Positions 16,129-22,701 of a stretch of 43,463 nt of DNA are shown here, one piece after another. The stretch is from Castellaniella sp. UBA6218. Its GTDB lineage: Bacteria > Pseudomonadota > Gammaproteobacteria > Burkholderiales > Burkholderiaceae_B. The stretch lies in the NCBI GenBank assembly GCA_002421865.1, contig DISE01000138.1:1-43463 (forward strand), given 5' to 3'. The position numbers and the translations under genes are program-made. Position 1 is the first letter of the stretch. Each line of letters begins with the position of its first letter. The notes below the pieces were generated by a model. It was not told where the DNA came from, ran no database searches, and saw nothing but the letters and a program-made list of their open reading frames with translations.

Positions 16129-16980
16129 ATGCCGCTGTCCCGCTCGTCCCAAGATGTTCTCCCGGCCCGCGCGGCGCGCGTGCGACTGCTGTCCGCGCTG
16201 CTGGCGTTCGGCGCGTGCATGATGGCGCCCCTGGCCGGGGCCGTGGCCATCGGCCCCTTCGATGTCGTCGACATCCCGGCCGGCGCGTTCACCTACCAGG
16301 CGGCCGGAGAATTCCTGGATCGTGGGCGGCCCGTGGATGCGCCCCGGGTACAGGGCCGGGTCGAGGCCGGCCGCGCCATCATGCGCCGTCAGGTCAGCCA
16401 GGCCGAATACGCCCGTTGCGTGCGTGCGGGTGCCTGCAAGCGCCTGGACAAGGGCTTCCGCGATCTGGATGCGCCCGACCTGCCTGCCGTGGGGGTCAGC
16501 TGGGCCGACGCCACCGCCTATGCGGCGTGGCTGTCGCGCGAAACCGGCCAGCGCTGGCGGCTGCCGGCCTACGCCGAATGGGTGCGCGCCGCAGCCGACC
16601 GTTATCGTGAGGAAGGCGAGCTGCCTTCGGACCCCGCCGACCCCGCGGTGCGCTGGCTGGCCGAATACGACCGCGAAATCGCCCGCAGCCGTGGCCGCAT
16701 CAAGCCCGCCCAGCCTTTCGGGCACTTCGGTCTCAACGCTCTGGGTGTGAGCGACATGGGCGGCAATGTCTGGGAATGGACCGACACCTGTTTCGCCAGC
16801 CACAGCGTGGGCGCGTTGCCCCTTGCGCCGCGCGAGAACTGTGGCGTGCGCATTCTGGCGGGCGCTCATATCGCCGCCATGCCCGACTTCATCCGCGACC
16901 CGCGCAACGGCGCCTGCTCCATCGGCCTGCCGCCGGCCAACCTGGGTTTCCGCCTGGTGCGGGATGAGTCCGGACACTGA
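16129..16980 (+). CDS. nirV: NirV-like formylglycine-generating-enzyme-fold protein
   Basis: A 283-residue exported protein with an FGE-sulfatase (SUMF1) domain. Signal peptide about residues 1-39. Domain marks: MRRQVSQAEYARCV, VSWADATAYAAWLSRETG, WRLPAYAEW, and DMGGNVWEWTD, then the closing GFRLVRD. Proteins of this type encoded beside nirK are called NirV in Rhodobacter and other denitrifiers; their precise job in nitrite respiration is unsettled. Here it precedes nirK rather than following it. Its last codons and TGA lie inside the cap hairpin of the repeat element at 16975. Confidence 0.82.
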   Translation: MPLSRSSQDVLPARAARVRLLSALLAFGACMMAPLAGAVAIGPFDVVDIPAGAFTYQAAGEFLDRGRPVDAPRVQGRVEAGRAIMRRQVSQAEYARCVRAGACKRLDKGFRDLDAPDLPAVGVSWADATAYAAWLSRETGQRWRLPAYAEWVRAAADRYREEGELPSDPADPAVRWLAEYDREIARSRGRIKPAQPFGHFGLNALGVSDMGGNVWEWTDTCFASHSVGALPLAPRENCGVRILAGAHIAAMPDFIRDPRNGACSIGLPPANLGFRLVRDESGH

Positions 16981-17129
16981 TCAGTCCCTGCGGACTGATC
17001 AGTGCCTGACGAATCGGAGCGCCTTGCAAGGCGCGACGTGGAGAGATGCCGCAATTTGGAAATGGCCCGGTGCCTGACGAATCGGAGCGCCTTGCAAGGC
17101 GCGACGTGGAGAGATGCAGCAATTTGCGG
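16975..17129 (+). repeat. Composite palindromic repeat, locus 2 (hairpin cap plus two tandem units)
   Basis: A hairpin at 16975-17004 (arms CACTGATCAGTCC / GGACTGATCAGTG, loop CTGC) is followed by two direct repeats with a 68-bp period. Each has GTGCCTGACGAATCGG, the perfect palindrome GCGCCTTGCAAGGCGC (17019-17034 and 17087-17102), GACGTGGAGAGATG and a GCAATTTG tail. It is the plus-strand counterpart of the 2245-2398 locus. The small open frame across it (17002-17190) is made of the repeat and is not credited as a gene. It separates nirV from nirK. Confidence 0.85.
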
Positions 17130-17173
17130 CACATCAATACTTTCCATGAAGTCTGAACCTCGCCTGAACCGGT

Positions 17174-17187
17174 TTGATCCAGCGCAA
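17174..17187 (+). promoter_or_regulatory. FNR/NNR-type box of nirK
   Basis: TTGAT-CCAG-CGCAA has a perfect left half and 3 of 5 bases in the right half of the family box. Its centre is about 80 bp before the nirK ATG, which fits class II activation with a start near 17222 and a leader of about 38 nt. A perfect GGGTTAACCC palindrome follows at 17191-17200. Confidence 0.5.
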
Positions 17188-17259
17188 TAAGGGTTAACCC
17201 ATGCCGTGACAAGATGGCACCGTCGAAACAAGACGACACATCAAATCAGGGAGTTGAAC

Positions 17260-18345
17260 ATGAAGGTATTTCGTCTGTGTATGGCCGCCACCGCTTTGGC
17301 GTCCTTGCTGGCTGGAGGCGTCGCGCTGGCGGATCCCGCCGACAAGCTGGAGCACATCAAGCCTGTGCTGGTTGCCCCGCCCAACGTGATGGCGCACGAG
17401 CAGGCGACCAAGGCCAAGCCGCGCGTGGTCGAATTCACGATGACCATCGAAGAAAAGAAGGTCGTCATCGACGAAGAGAACGGCACGACGCTGCAGGCCA
17501 TGACCTTCAACGGCTCCATGCCCGGTCCGACCATGGTGGTGCACGAGGGCGACTACGTCCAGCTCACCCTGATCAACCCGGCCACCAATGCGCTGGAGCA
17601 CAACATCGATTTCCACGCGGCCACCGGCGCCCTGGGCGGCGCCGCGCTGACCAAGATCAAGCCGGGCGAGCAGACCGTGCTGCGCTTCAAGGCGGACCGC
17701 ACCGGCACCTTCATCTACCATTGCGCGCCCGAAGGCATGGTGCCCTGGCATGTGGTGTCGGGCATGAGCGGCACCCTGATGGTGCTGCCGCGCGACGGCC
17801 TGAAGGATCAGGACGGCAAGCCGCTGCATTACGACAAGGCCTACACCATCGGCGAGTTCGATCTGTACATTCCGAAGGATGAGAACGGCAATTACAAAGA
17901 ATACGACACCGCGCTGGAAAGCTACGGCGACACCACCGAAGTGATGCGCGGCCTGATCCCGTCGCACATTGTGTTCAATGGCAAGAAGGGCGCGCTGACC
18001 GGCGCGGGCGCCCTGACCGCCAAGGTGGGCGAACGCGTGCTGTTCATCCATTCCACGGCCAACCGCGACACCCGTCCCCACCTGATCGGCGGCCACGGCG
18101 ACTACGTCTGGCCCACGGGCAAGTTCATCAACAAGCCCGAACGCAATCTTGAGACCTGGTTCATTCCGGGCGGCACGGCCGGCGCGGCGCTCTATACCTT
18201 CAAACAGCCTGGCGTCTATGCCTACGTCAACCACAACCTGATCGAGGCGTTCGAGCTGGGCGCCGCCGGCCATGTGAAGGTCGAAGGCAAGTGGAACGAC
18301 GATCTGATGAAGCAGGTCGCGGCCCCCAGTCCCATCAAGAAATAA
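17260..18345 (+). CDS. nirK: Copper-containing nitrite reductase
   Basis: Reduces nitrite to nitric oxide in the periplasm, the committed step of denitrification. The protein has 361 residues with a signal peptide (about 1-24, cut after ALA). Two cupredoxin domains. Type 1 copper ligands His114, Cys155, His164 and Met169; type 2 ligands His119, His154 and, from the second domain, His325. Catalytic Asp117 and His274 are in place (HNIDFH, PHLIGGHGD). It resembles the AniA/NirK class found in betaproteobacteria. A ribosome site (CAGGGAG) precedes the ATG. A c-type cytochrome follows as likely electron donor. Confidence 0.97.
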   Translation: MKVFRLCMAATALASLLAGGVALADPADKLEHIKPVLVAPPNVMAHEQATKAKPRVVEFTMTIEEKKVVIDEENGTTLQAMTFNGSMPGPTMVVHEGDYVQLTLINPATNALEHNIDFHAATGALGGAALTKIKPGEQTVLRFKADRTGTFIYHCAPEGMVPWHVVSGMSGTLMVLPRDGLKDQDGKPLHYDKAYTIGEFDLYIPKDENGNYKEYDTALESYGDTTEVMRGLIPSHIVFNGKKGALTGAGALTAKVGERVLFIHSTANRDTRPHLIGGHGDYVWPTGKFINKPERNLETWFIPGGTAGAALYTFKQPGVYAYVNHNLIEAFELGAAGHVKVEGKWNDDLMKQVAAPSPIKK

Positions 18346-18357
18346 ACCATAGCATCC

Positions 18358-18380
18358 GGGGCGGCCCAGGCGGCCGTCCC
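18358..18380 (+). terminator. Hairpin between nirK and the cytochrome gene
   Basis: Arms GGGGCGGCC and GGCCGTCCC (8 of 9 paired) around a 5-base loop, without a T-tract. It probably stabilises the nirK end of a shared transcript or partly terminates it. Confidence 0.45.
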
Positions 18381-18398
18381 GATTTAGGAGAGTGACAA

Positions 18399-18716
18399 AT
18401 GTTGAAGATCGTGAGCGTGACCGCCCTGTCCCTGGCCCTGCTGCCGGCCCTGTCGATGGCGAGCGACGCCGGTACCCTGAAGACCGGGGAAAAACTCTAC
18501 AAGAGCGCGTGCATCGCGTGTCACAGCACGGGCGCGGCCAACGCGCCCAAGCTCGGCAACAAGCAGGCGTGGGCCCCGCTGATCGCCAAGGGCATGGACG
18601 AACTGATGAACGTGGCGATGCACGGCAAGGGCGCCATGCCGGCGCGCGGCGGCACCAAGGCCGACGACGCCACGCTGCGCGCCGCCGTGGAATACATGGT
18701 CAGCCGCGCGCAGTAA
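18399..18716 (+). CDS. Small periplasmic c-type cytochrome (cytochrome c5-like)
   Basis: A 105-residue exported protein: signal peptide about 1-21, then one heme site CIACH (Cys38, Cys41, His42) and a likely distal Met80 in GAMPARGG. The layout and size fit the cytochrome c5/c551 type. Placed 53 bp after nirK with a good ribosome site (AGGAG), it is the best candidate for the direct electron donor to nitrite reductase. Confidence 0.93.
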   Translation: MLKIVSVTALSLALLPALSMASDAGTLKTGEKLYKSACIACHSTGAANAPKLGNKQAWAPLIAKGMDELMNVAMHGKGAMPARGGTKADDATLRAAVEYMVSRAQ

Positions 18717-18823
18717 GGCGGATGGCCCGCCACGCCTGTCCGCTAGCCGCCCCGGCCCGTCGGCAGGCCGTCGCTGCGGATTCAGGCGTCCTGCGCGGGC
18801 GGTAAGCCCGGGTCCCCGGGGCG

Positions 18824-20170
18824 TCAGTTACCCTCGGGTTCCAGCGGGACTTTCTGCTTGACGGCGAACCCGATCAGTTTGGCCTGCTCCTTGGGGCCGA
18901 TGCCCGTGCACTTGTGCACGGCGCTGTCATCGTGCCTCACCCAGTCGTTTTCGCCCTGTTTCGAATACATGTAATAGTGTCCGGAGGTGGCGCCTCCTTG
19001 CTGGATGACGATCTCTTTCGGCTCGAAGGTGACCATCCACTGCTTGCCTGTTTTTTCGTCCAGGACGTTGAGTGTGACTTCATCGGTGAAATTCGCTTTC
19101 GCCAGGGTCGCCTTGCGCAACTGGAATGTATCGAGGTCGTACTCCAAGGTGTTGAGATGGAGGTTGAACCTGTGGAGTGTGGACAGGTCCGGAACAGTCC
19201 ATTGCTTGACCTTGGTGGCCTCCGTTGCCTTGGGGTCGTCGTGGTTCCATTTCAATTCGATCGTTTCCGACCGGTGGGTGTCGTCCAGGATGTCTTGCAG
19301 CGTGGCCTTCGGGTTTGTCGCGGTGATGTCATGGCAATAAGCCGGCTCGCTGGGCAAGGGGCGGTGCATCTTTCCGTTGACCAGTGATTCCTTGCAGGTC
19401 ATGGCGCAGCCCTCGATCTCGGAAAGATTGAACGCTTCAGTCAATTTCGCCAGGAATTCCTGCGCATCATTCTGCGTGCCGACGATATTGAATGAAAATT
19501 GGCCGCCTTCATCTTTCTTGTTGAATACATCCAGTTTCTGGAGGCTTGAAAAAAGCGCCCGCAGCTCTTTTTCAAGCGGCTTGTCCATGGCGAAAGACGC
19601 CTTGATGACGTGAGCGAGTTTGTCCGCGGCGTCACGCTTGGCGGCATCCGTGGTGGTCCTGCCGAAGTTTTCAAGATGCCGGGTCAGCCGGTCCGGACCC
19701 AGGGAGCTCAGCAAGAACTTCAGCGTGGAGTTGGCGTAGCAGGTATTCCCGAGGTTCCTGAATCCGCAAACTTGCGCGCTTTTGACGCCCTTGTCGGATT
19801 GAGTCTGGGCAGCCATGCCTTTGGCGTCCTGGATGATCTGCGCAACGATCCGCCCCTTGAGCGGGGTGCCACCCGTCAGGTCCACGTTGTGCTTCATCAG
19901 GGCCATCTCTGTGGCCGCGCCGCCGAATTTCTGCGACAGGGAGTACAGGAACAGTCCCAGCGCCTGGGCATTGTCGGTCTTGACCTGCTGGCGGTATTCC
20001 TCGACGGCAGGCAGGTTTCTGAGGACGGGCACATGGCTGAGCGCCGACAGGATCCTTCCTTTGAAGCTTTGCTGGGCGGCTTGCAGCACCGGCACGCCTT
20101 GATCATTGTCCCGGACCGTTATGCTGTGGCCCTGGCTGGCCAGAGCGGAGAATTTTTCCAATTGGATCAT
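18824..20170 (-). CDS. USP-type (peptidase C19) deubiquitinase-like protein, putative type III effector
   Basis: A 448-residue protein with the eukaryotic ubiquitin-specific protease signature. Cys box: GFRNLGNTCYANSTLKFL at 136-153, catalytic Cys144, oxyanion Asn142. A QxDAQEFL-type motif (TQNDAQEFL) ends at 240. His box: TSGHYYMYS with His398, then W410 and Asp414 (third triad member) in the family's W-x3-D spacing. All three catalytic residues are therefore present. No USP zinc-finger Cys pairs are seen. Residues 1-130 lack a Sec signal and could hold a type III secretion signal and chaperone-binding region. Encoded 44 bp after a CesT-like chaperone, with AAAGGA before the ATG. Local G+C is low (55/120 bases in 19441-19560, against 42/60 in the cytochrome gene), suggesting transfer. 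Deubiquitinase activity and secretion are inferred. Confidence 0.85.
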   Translation of the reverse strand: MIQLEKFSALASQGHSITVRDNDQGVPVLQAAQQSFKGRILSALSHVPVLRNLPAVEEYRQQVKTDNAQALGLFLYSLSQKFGGAATEMALMKHNVDLTGGTPLKGRIVAQIIQDAKGMAAQTQSDKGVKSAQVCGFRNLGNTCYANSTLKFLLSSLGPDRLTRHLENFGRTTTDAAKRDAADKLAHVIKASFAMDKPLEKELRALFSSLQKLDVFNKKDEGGQFSFNIVGTQNDAQEFLAKLTEAFNLSEIEGCAMTCKESLVNGKMHRPLPSEPAYCHDITATNPKATLQDILDDTHRSETIELKWNHDDPKATEATKVKQWTVPDLSTLHRFNLHLNTLEYDLDTFQLRKATLAKANFTDEVTLNVLDEKTGKQWMVTFEPKEIVIQQGGATSGHYYMYSKQGENDWVRHDDSAVHKCTGIGPKEQAKLIGFAVKQKVPLEPEGN

Positions 20171-20214
20171 GCTTTTTCCTTTGCCTGGAAAGGGGGAATG
20201 CGCTTTGGTTCTTT

Positions 20215-20601
20215 TTACCGGGAATGCAGATTCGCTCTTACTTTTTCGAGCTGATTGGCGAACTCTCCCAGGAACTCATAGGCGTCATCGACATCGAGTT
20301 GGGACGCGGGGAGACGATGCGTATACAGCAAGGCATCCGATGTGGGCTCATAGGCGATCGCGCCAGCCTGCTGCTCGGCCAGCGACAGGTTGAGAGCCAG
20401 CAAATCCCGCCAGAAATCCTTTTCCTGCCAGCCCGCACTGCTTTGCAGCAGTCCATAAAACAACCAGCCCGAAGATCGGCTCTCGATCGAGATGATCAAG
20501 GTCTGGTCCAGCAGAAGGCAGCACTTGCCGTTCTCGCCAAAAGAAAGACTCAAGCCCAGCCGGTCTCCCAGTCTGGACAATATGTCGCCATGTTCTTTCA
20601 T
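20215..20601 (-). CDS. CesT/Tir-family type III secretion chaperone
   Basis: A 128-residue cytosolic protein with class I chaperone features: small, acidic (18 Asp/Glu against 11 Lys/Arg), an N-terminal helix leading into LGLSLSFGENGKCCLLLD, then a beta-strand pattern (TLIISIESRSSGWLFYGLL), a middle helix and a C-terminal helix (YEFLGEFANQLEKVR). Such proteins dimerise, bind the N-terminal region of one effector and deliver it to the type III ATPase. It is the first gene of a two-gene unit with the USP-like protein, the usual chaperone-effector order. Family assignment is by pattern, without a profile search. Confidence 0.78.
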   Translation of the reverse strand: MKEHGDILSRLGDRLGLSLSFGENGKCCLLLDQTLIISIESRSSGWLFYGLLQSSAGWQEKDFWRDLLALNLSLAEQQAGAIAYEPTSDALLYTHRLPASQLDVDDAYEFLGEFANQLEKVRANLHSR

Positions 20602-20643
20602 GCCCCTGATTCCTTATGCCGTGAGAGTCTTGCACGATGCATA

Positions 20644-20671
20644 TGAGTGACCAGGGCGCGCGCAAAGTTCC
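20644..20671 (-). promoter_or_regulatory. HrpL/BtrS-type ECF sigma promoter (hrp box) of the chaperone-effector pair
   Basis: On the minus strand GGAACT (20671-20666), 15 bases, then TCACTCA (20650-20644). The hrp-box consensus of HrpL-type ECF sigma factors is GGAACC/T-N15-16-CCACNNA, so every defined base but one matches and the spacing is right. Transcription would start near 20637, about 36 nt before the chaperone ATG. Bordetella controls its type III genes with BtrS, a sigma factor of this family. Confidence 0.7.
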
Positions 20672-20721
20672 GTCGTCGGCGGGCGTGCGTGATCCGCGCC
20701 CGCATGCGGAATGCGGTGCGC

Positions 20722-21756
20722 TTACAGGCGGCGCAGGCCCTCGAAGCGGTGGTGCGGGGTGTCCGCTCCCGGCGCGTATACCGCCCAGCGGACCGAGGCC
20801 CCGGACAGGTCGATGTCGGCGGTGGCCAGCGTGTTCTCCTGGTCGGTGTCGTCCGGGGATCGTCGCAGGATCGGTTCGGCGGCGTCGCCCGTGTCGGCTA
20901 GGATCGCCAGCGCCTCCGCGCCTTGCGCCAGCAGTTCTTCGCCGCGCGCCTGGCGGCGCGCCGACGAGTCGGTGATCACCTGGGGCAGGTCCGACTGGGC
21001 GCCGTGCAGGGCATGGTTGGCGTGGATCATCGGCGCGTGGGCCACGGGGCGGACGGACACGGCCGTCCGGCTGAACTCCACGCTCCAGGTCTGCGATTCC
21101 CCGGCCTGCCCCAGGCCCAGGTGAAAGGCCCCCATGCGCGGGTTCGCCCGCAGGATCGATACGGCTTCGGACACCGATCCGGCTGCCAGCAGCGCGCGGG
21201 TCAGGACCATGCGGGGCATGCCCGCCCCGGTCCGTCGGGCGCGGATGTTGTTGACCGTCATCGCCAGGCCCGCGTTGTTGACGGCGAAGGTGTGGCCGGG
21301 CAGCGAGCCCGGATAGGCGAAGGACACGAAGGCGGGCGCGCCATCGGGATTCGCGTCGACCAGGCCGCAGGCCCCTGCGAAGCCGGGGTCGCCGTCCTCA
21401 TTGTGGCTCAGACGGTGCGGTGCCAGCACCGTGGTGCAGCCGTCGGGCGCGAGCGCCCACAGGTCGCCCCGGCAGTTCCAGAGGAAAACCTCGTCCGGAG
21501 GCAGTTCCAGGCCTTCGGCCAGGCCGGCCAGTTCGTCCCCGATCCAGGGAAAGACCTGGTGCAGAAGCGCCCGCATGGCCGGGATCTCCGGCAGGTCGCG
21601 GCAGGCCATGATCCCGGCCCAGGCGTCCGATCGCACCAGGTGGCGGTGGCAGGCCTCGGCCCCCCAGCGCCCCAGGGCGCGGCCGATGTCGTGGTGAGAG
21701 CCATGGATCTCGAACCGGTCCAGTTCGAGCGTGCGGGAATCGGGAGTGTCTTTCAT
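20722..21756 (-). CDS. C45-type N-terminal-nucleophile acyltransferase/amide hydrolase
   Basis: A 344-residue protein of the acyl-CoA:6-aminopenicillanic-acid acyltransferase (peptidase C45) family. These self-cleave to expose a Cys that then hydrolyses or transfers amide-linked acyl groups. The candidate nucleophile is Cys107 in DGCTTVLAP, followed by the conserved HNEDGD and later FAVNNAGLAMTVN. No signal peptide is evident, so it would act in the cytoplasm. It overlaps the RpiR regulator by 4 bp (ATGA), so the two are coupled. The natural amide substrate is unknown. Confidence 0.82.
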   Translation of the reverse strand: MKDTPDSRTLELDRFEIHGSHHDIGRALGRWGAEACHRHLVRSDAWAGIMACRDLPEIPAMRALLHQVFPWIGDELAGLAEGLELPPDEVFLWNCRGDLWALAPDGCTTVLAPHRLSHNEDGDPGFAGACGLVDANPDGAPAFVSFAYPGSLPGHTFAVNNAGLAMTVNNIRARRTGAGMPRMVLTRALLAAGSVSEAVSILRANPRMGAFHLGLGQAGESQTWSVEFSRTAVSVRPVAHAPMIHANHALHGAQSDLPQVITDSSARRQARGEELLAQGAEALAILADTGDAAEPILRRSPDDTDQENTLATADIDLSGASVRWAVYAPGADTPHHRFEGLRRL

Positions 21757-22616
21757 CGGTAGGCGCCGGTGGCGTGAAGAAGGGCCTCGGTGCGACTCAG
21801 TTCGGCCAGGGCGGGCTCGCCGTGATGGACCAGCAGTTGCCGGGCCAGCATTTCCACCAGCGCCTGGATGGCCACGGTACTCGGGAAAAAAGAATGCCCC
21901 TGGGTGGAGAAGGTCAGCACACAGTCGGCATGCAGCGCCATCGGCGCGAGCTGGCTGTCGCACAGGGCCAGCACGCGGCAACCCTGGGGACGCAACGCCT
22001 CGGCCAGTTCGATGATCTCGCGGGAATAGGGCGCATAGCCGATCAGGACCGCGGTGTCCTCGGGTTGGAGACGGTGCGTTTCCAGGCTCAGGGTGCCGCC
22101 GGTGTTGTGCAGCAGGTGCGCGTCCGGGCGGAACAGGCTGAACAGGTAACGCAGGCTGAAGGCGGCGGGGTAGCAGGACCGGAATCCGGCGATCACGATG
22201 CGGCCGGCGTCCGCCAGCAGCTCCACCGCCCGGGCCATGGCGGCCTGGTTGGCGGGTTCCAGCGCCTGCAGGTTGAGTATCTGGTGGTGGATGGCGGCCT
22301 GCCAGGCGTCCTGGTCGGTTTCGGGCCGGTGGACCAGGGACAGCGCGCGCGCCGCATAGCTGCCCGGGCCATGGAGTTCCTGGGTGAATACGGCCTTCAG
22401 CGCATCCCAGCCGCTGTATCCCAGGTGCTGTGCCAGACGCACCAGTGTGGCCGGTTGCACGCCGGCCAGAGCGGCCAGCTTGCGCGCCGACAGGGTCGAC
22501 ACCTGGGTCGGGTGGTCGATCAGGTAGCGGGCCCCCGCCTGGAACTGGGGGCTGAGGTCCGGGTATCGGGCCTGGATCAAACGGGTGAGCTCATCCAGCG
22601 AGTGTGGTGCCGACAT
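21753..22616 (-). CDS. RpiR/MurR-family transcriptional regulator with SIS domain
   Basis: A 287-residue regulator: N-terminal helix-turn-helix (about residues 1-77, with ARKLAALAGVQPATLVRLAQ) and a SIS sugar/phosphosugar-binding domain (about 120-265, with IVIAGFRSCYPAAFSL). It is divergent from the aminotransferase gene with a clear dyad in the 85-bp gap, and coupled to the C45 gene. The likely job is local control of this module; the ligand is not known, and RpiR members near amino-acid genes need not bind sugars. Confidence 0.9.
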   Translation of the reverse strand: MSAPHSLDELTRLIQARYPDLSPQFQAGARYLIDHPTQVSTLSARKLAALAGVQPATLVRLAQHLGYSGWDALKAVFTQELHGPGSYAARALSLVHRPETDQDAWQAAIHHQILNLQALEPANQAAMARAVELLADAGRIVIAGFRSCYPAAFSLRYLFSLFRPDAHLLHNTGGTLSLETHRLQPEDTAVLIGYAPYSREIIELAEALRPQGCRVLALCDSQLAPMALHADCVLTFSTQGHSFFPSTVAIQALVEMLARQLLVHHGEPALAELSRTEALLHATGAYR

Positions 22617-22656
22617 AACGCCTGTATGAAAAAAATCTGTCCCGGTGTTGAATTAT

Positions 22657-22679
22657 GTGTTTCATGATCTATGATACAC
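22657..22679. promoter_or_regulatory. Operator-like dyad between the RpiR gene and the aminotransferase
   Basis: GTGTTTCAT and ATGATACAC form an inverted repeat (8 of 9 pairs) around a 5-base centre, in the divergent intergenic gap. A wider TGTTTC...GAAACA pair brackets part of it. It is the natural binding site for the adjacent RpiR protein and could control both directions. Confidence 0.5.
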
Positions 22680-22701
22680 GAAACATTTGTTGGATCGTGC
22701 C

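Noticed and set aside
16129..16980. A true sulfatase-activating formylglycine-generating enzyme
   Set aside because: No sulfatase gene is near and the nirK context fits NirV better, though the fold is the same.
17002..17190. A 62-residue plus-strand open frame after nirV
   Set aside because: It consists of repeat units plus the nirK promoter region and has no ribosome site.
18824..20170. The USP-like gene as a eukaryotic contaminant
   Set aside because: It has no introns, a bacterial ribosome site, a bacterial chaperone partner and promoter, and lies in continuous bacterial sequence.
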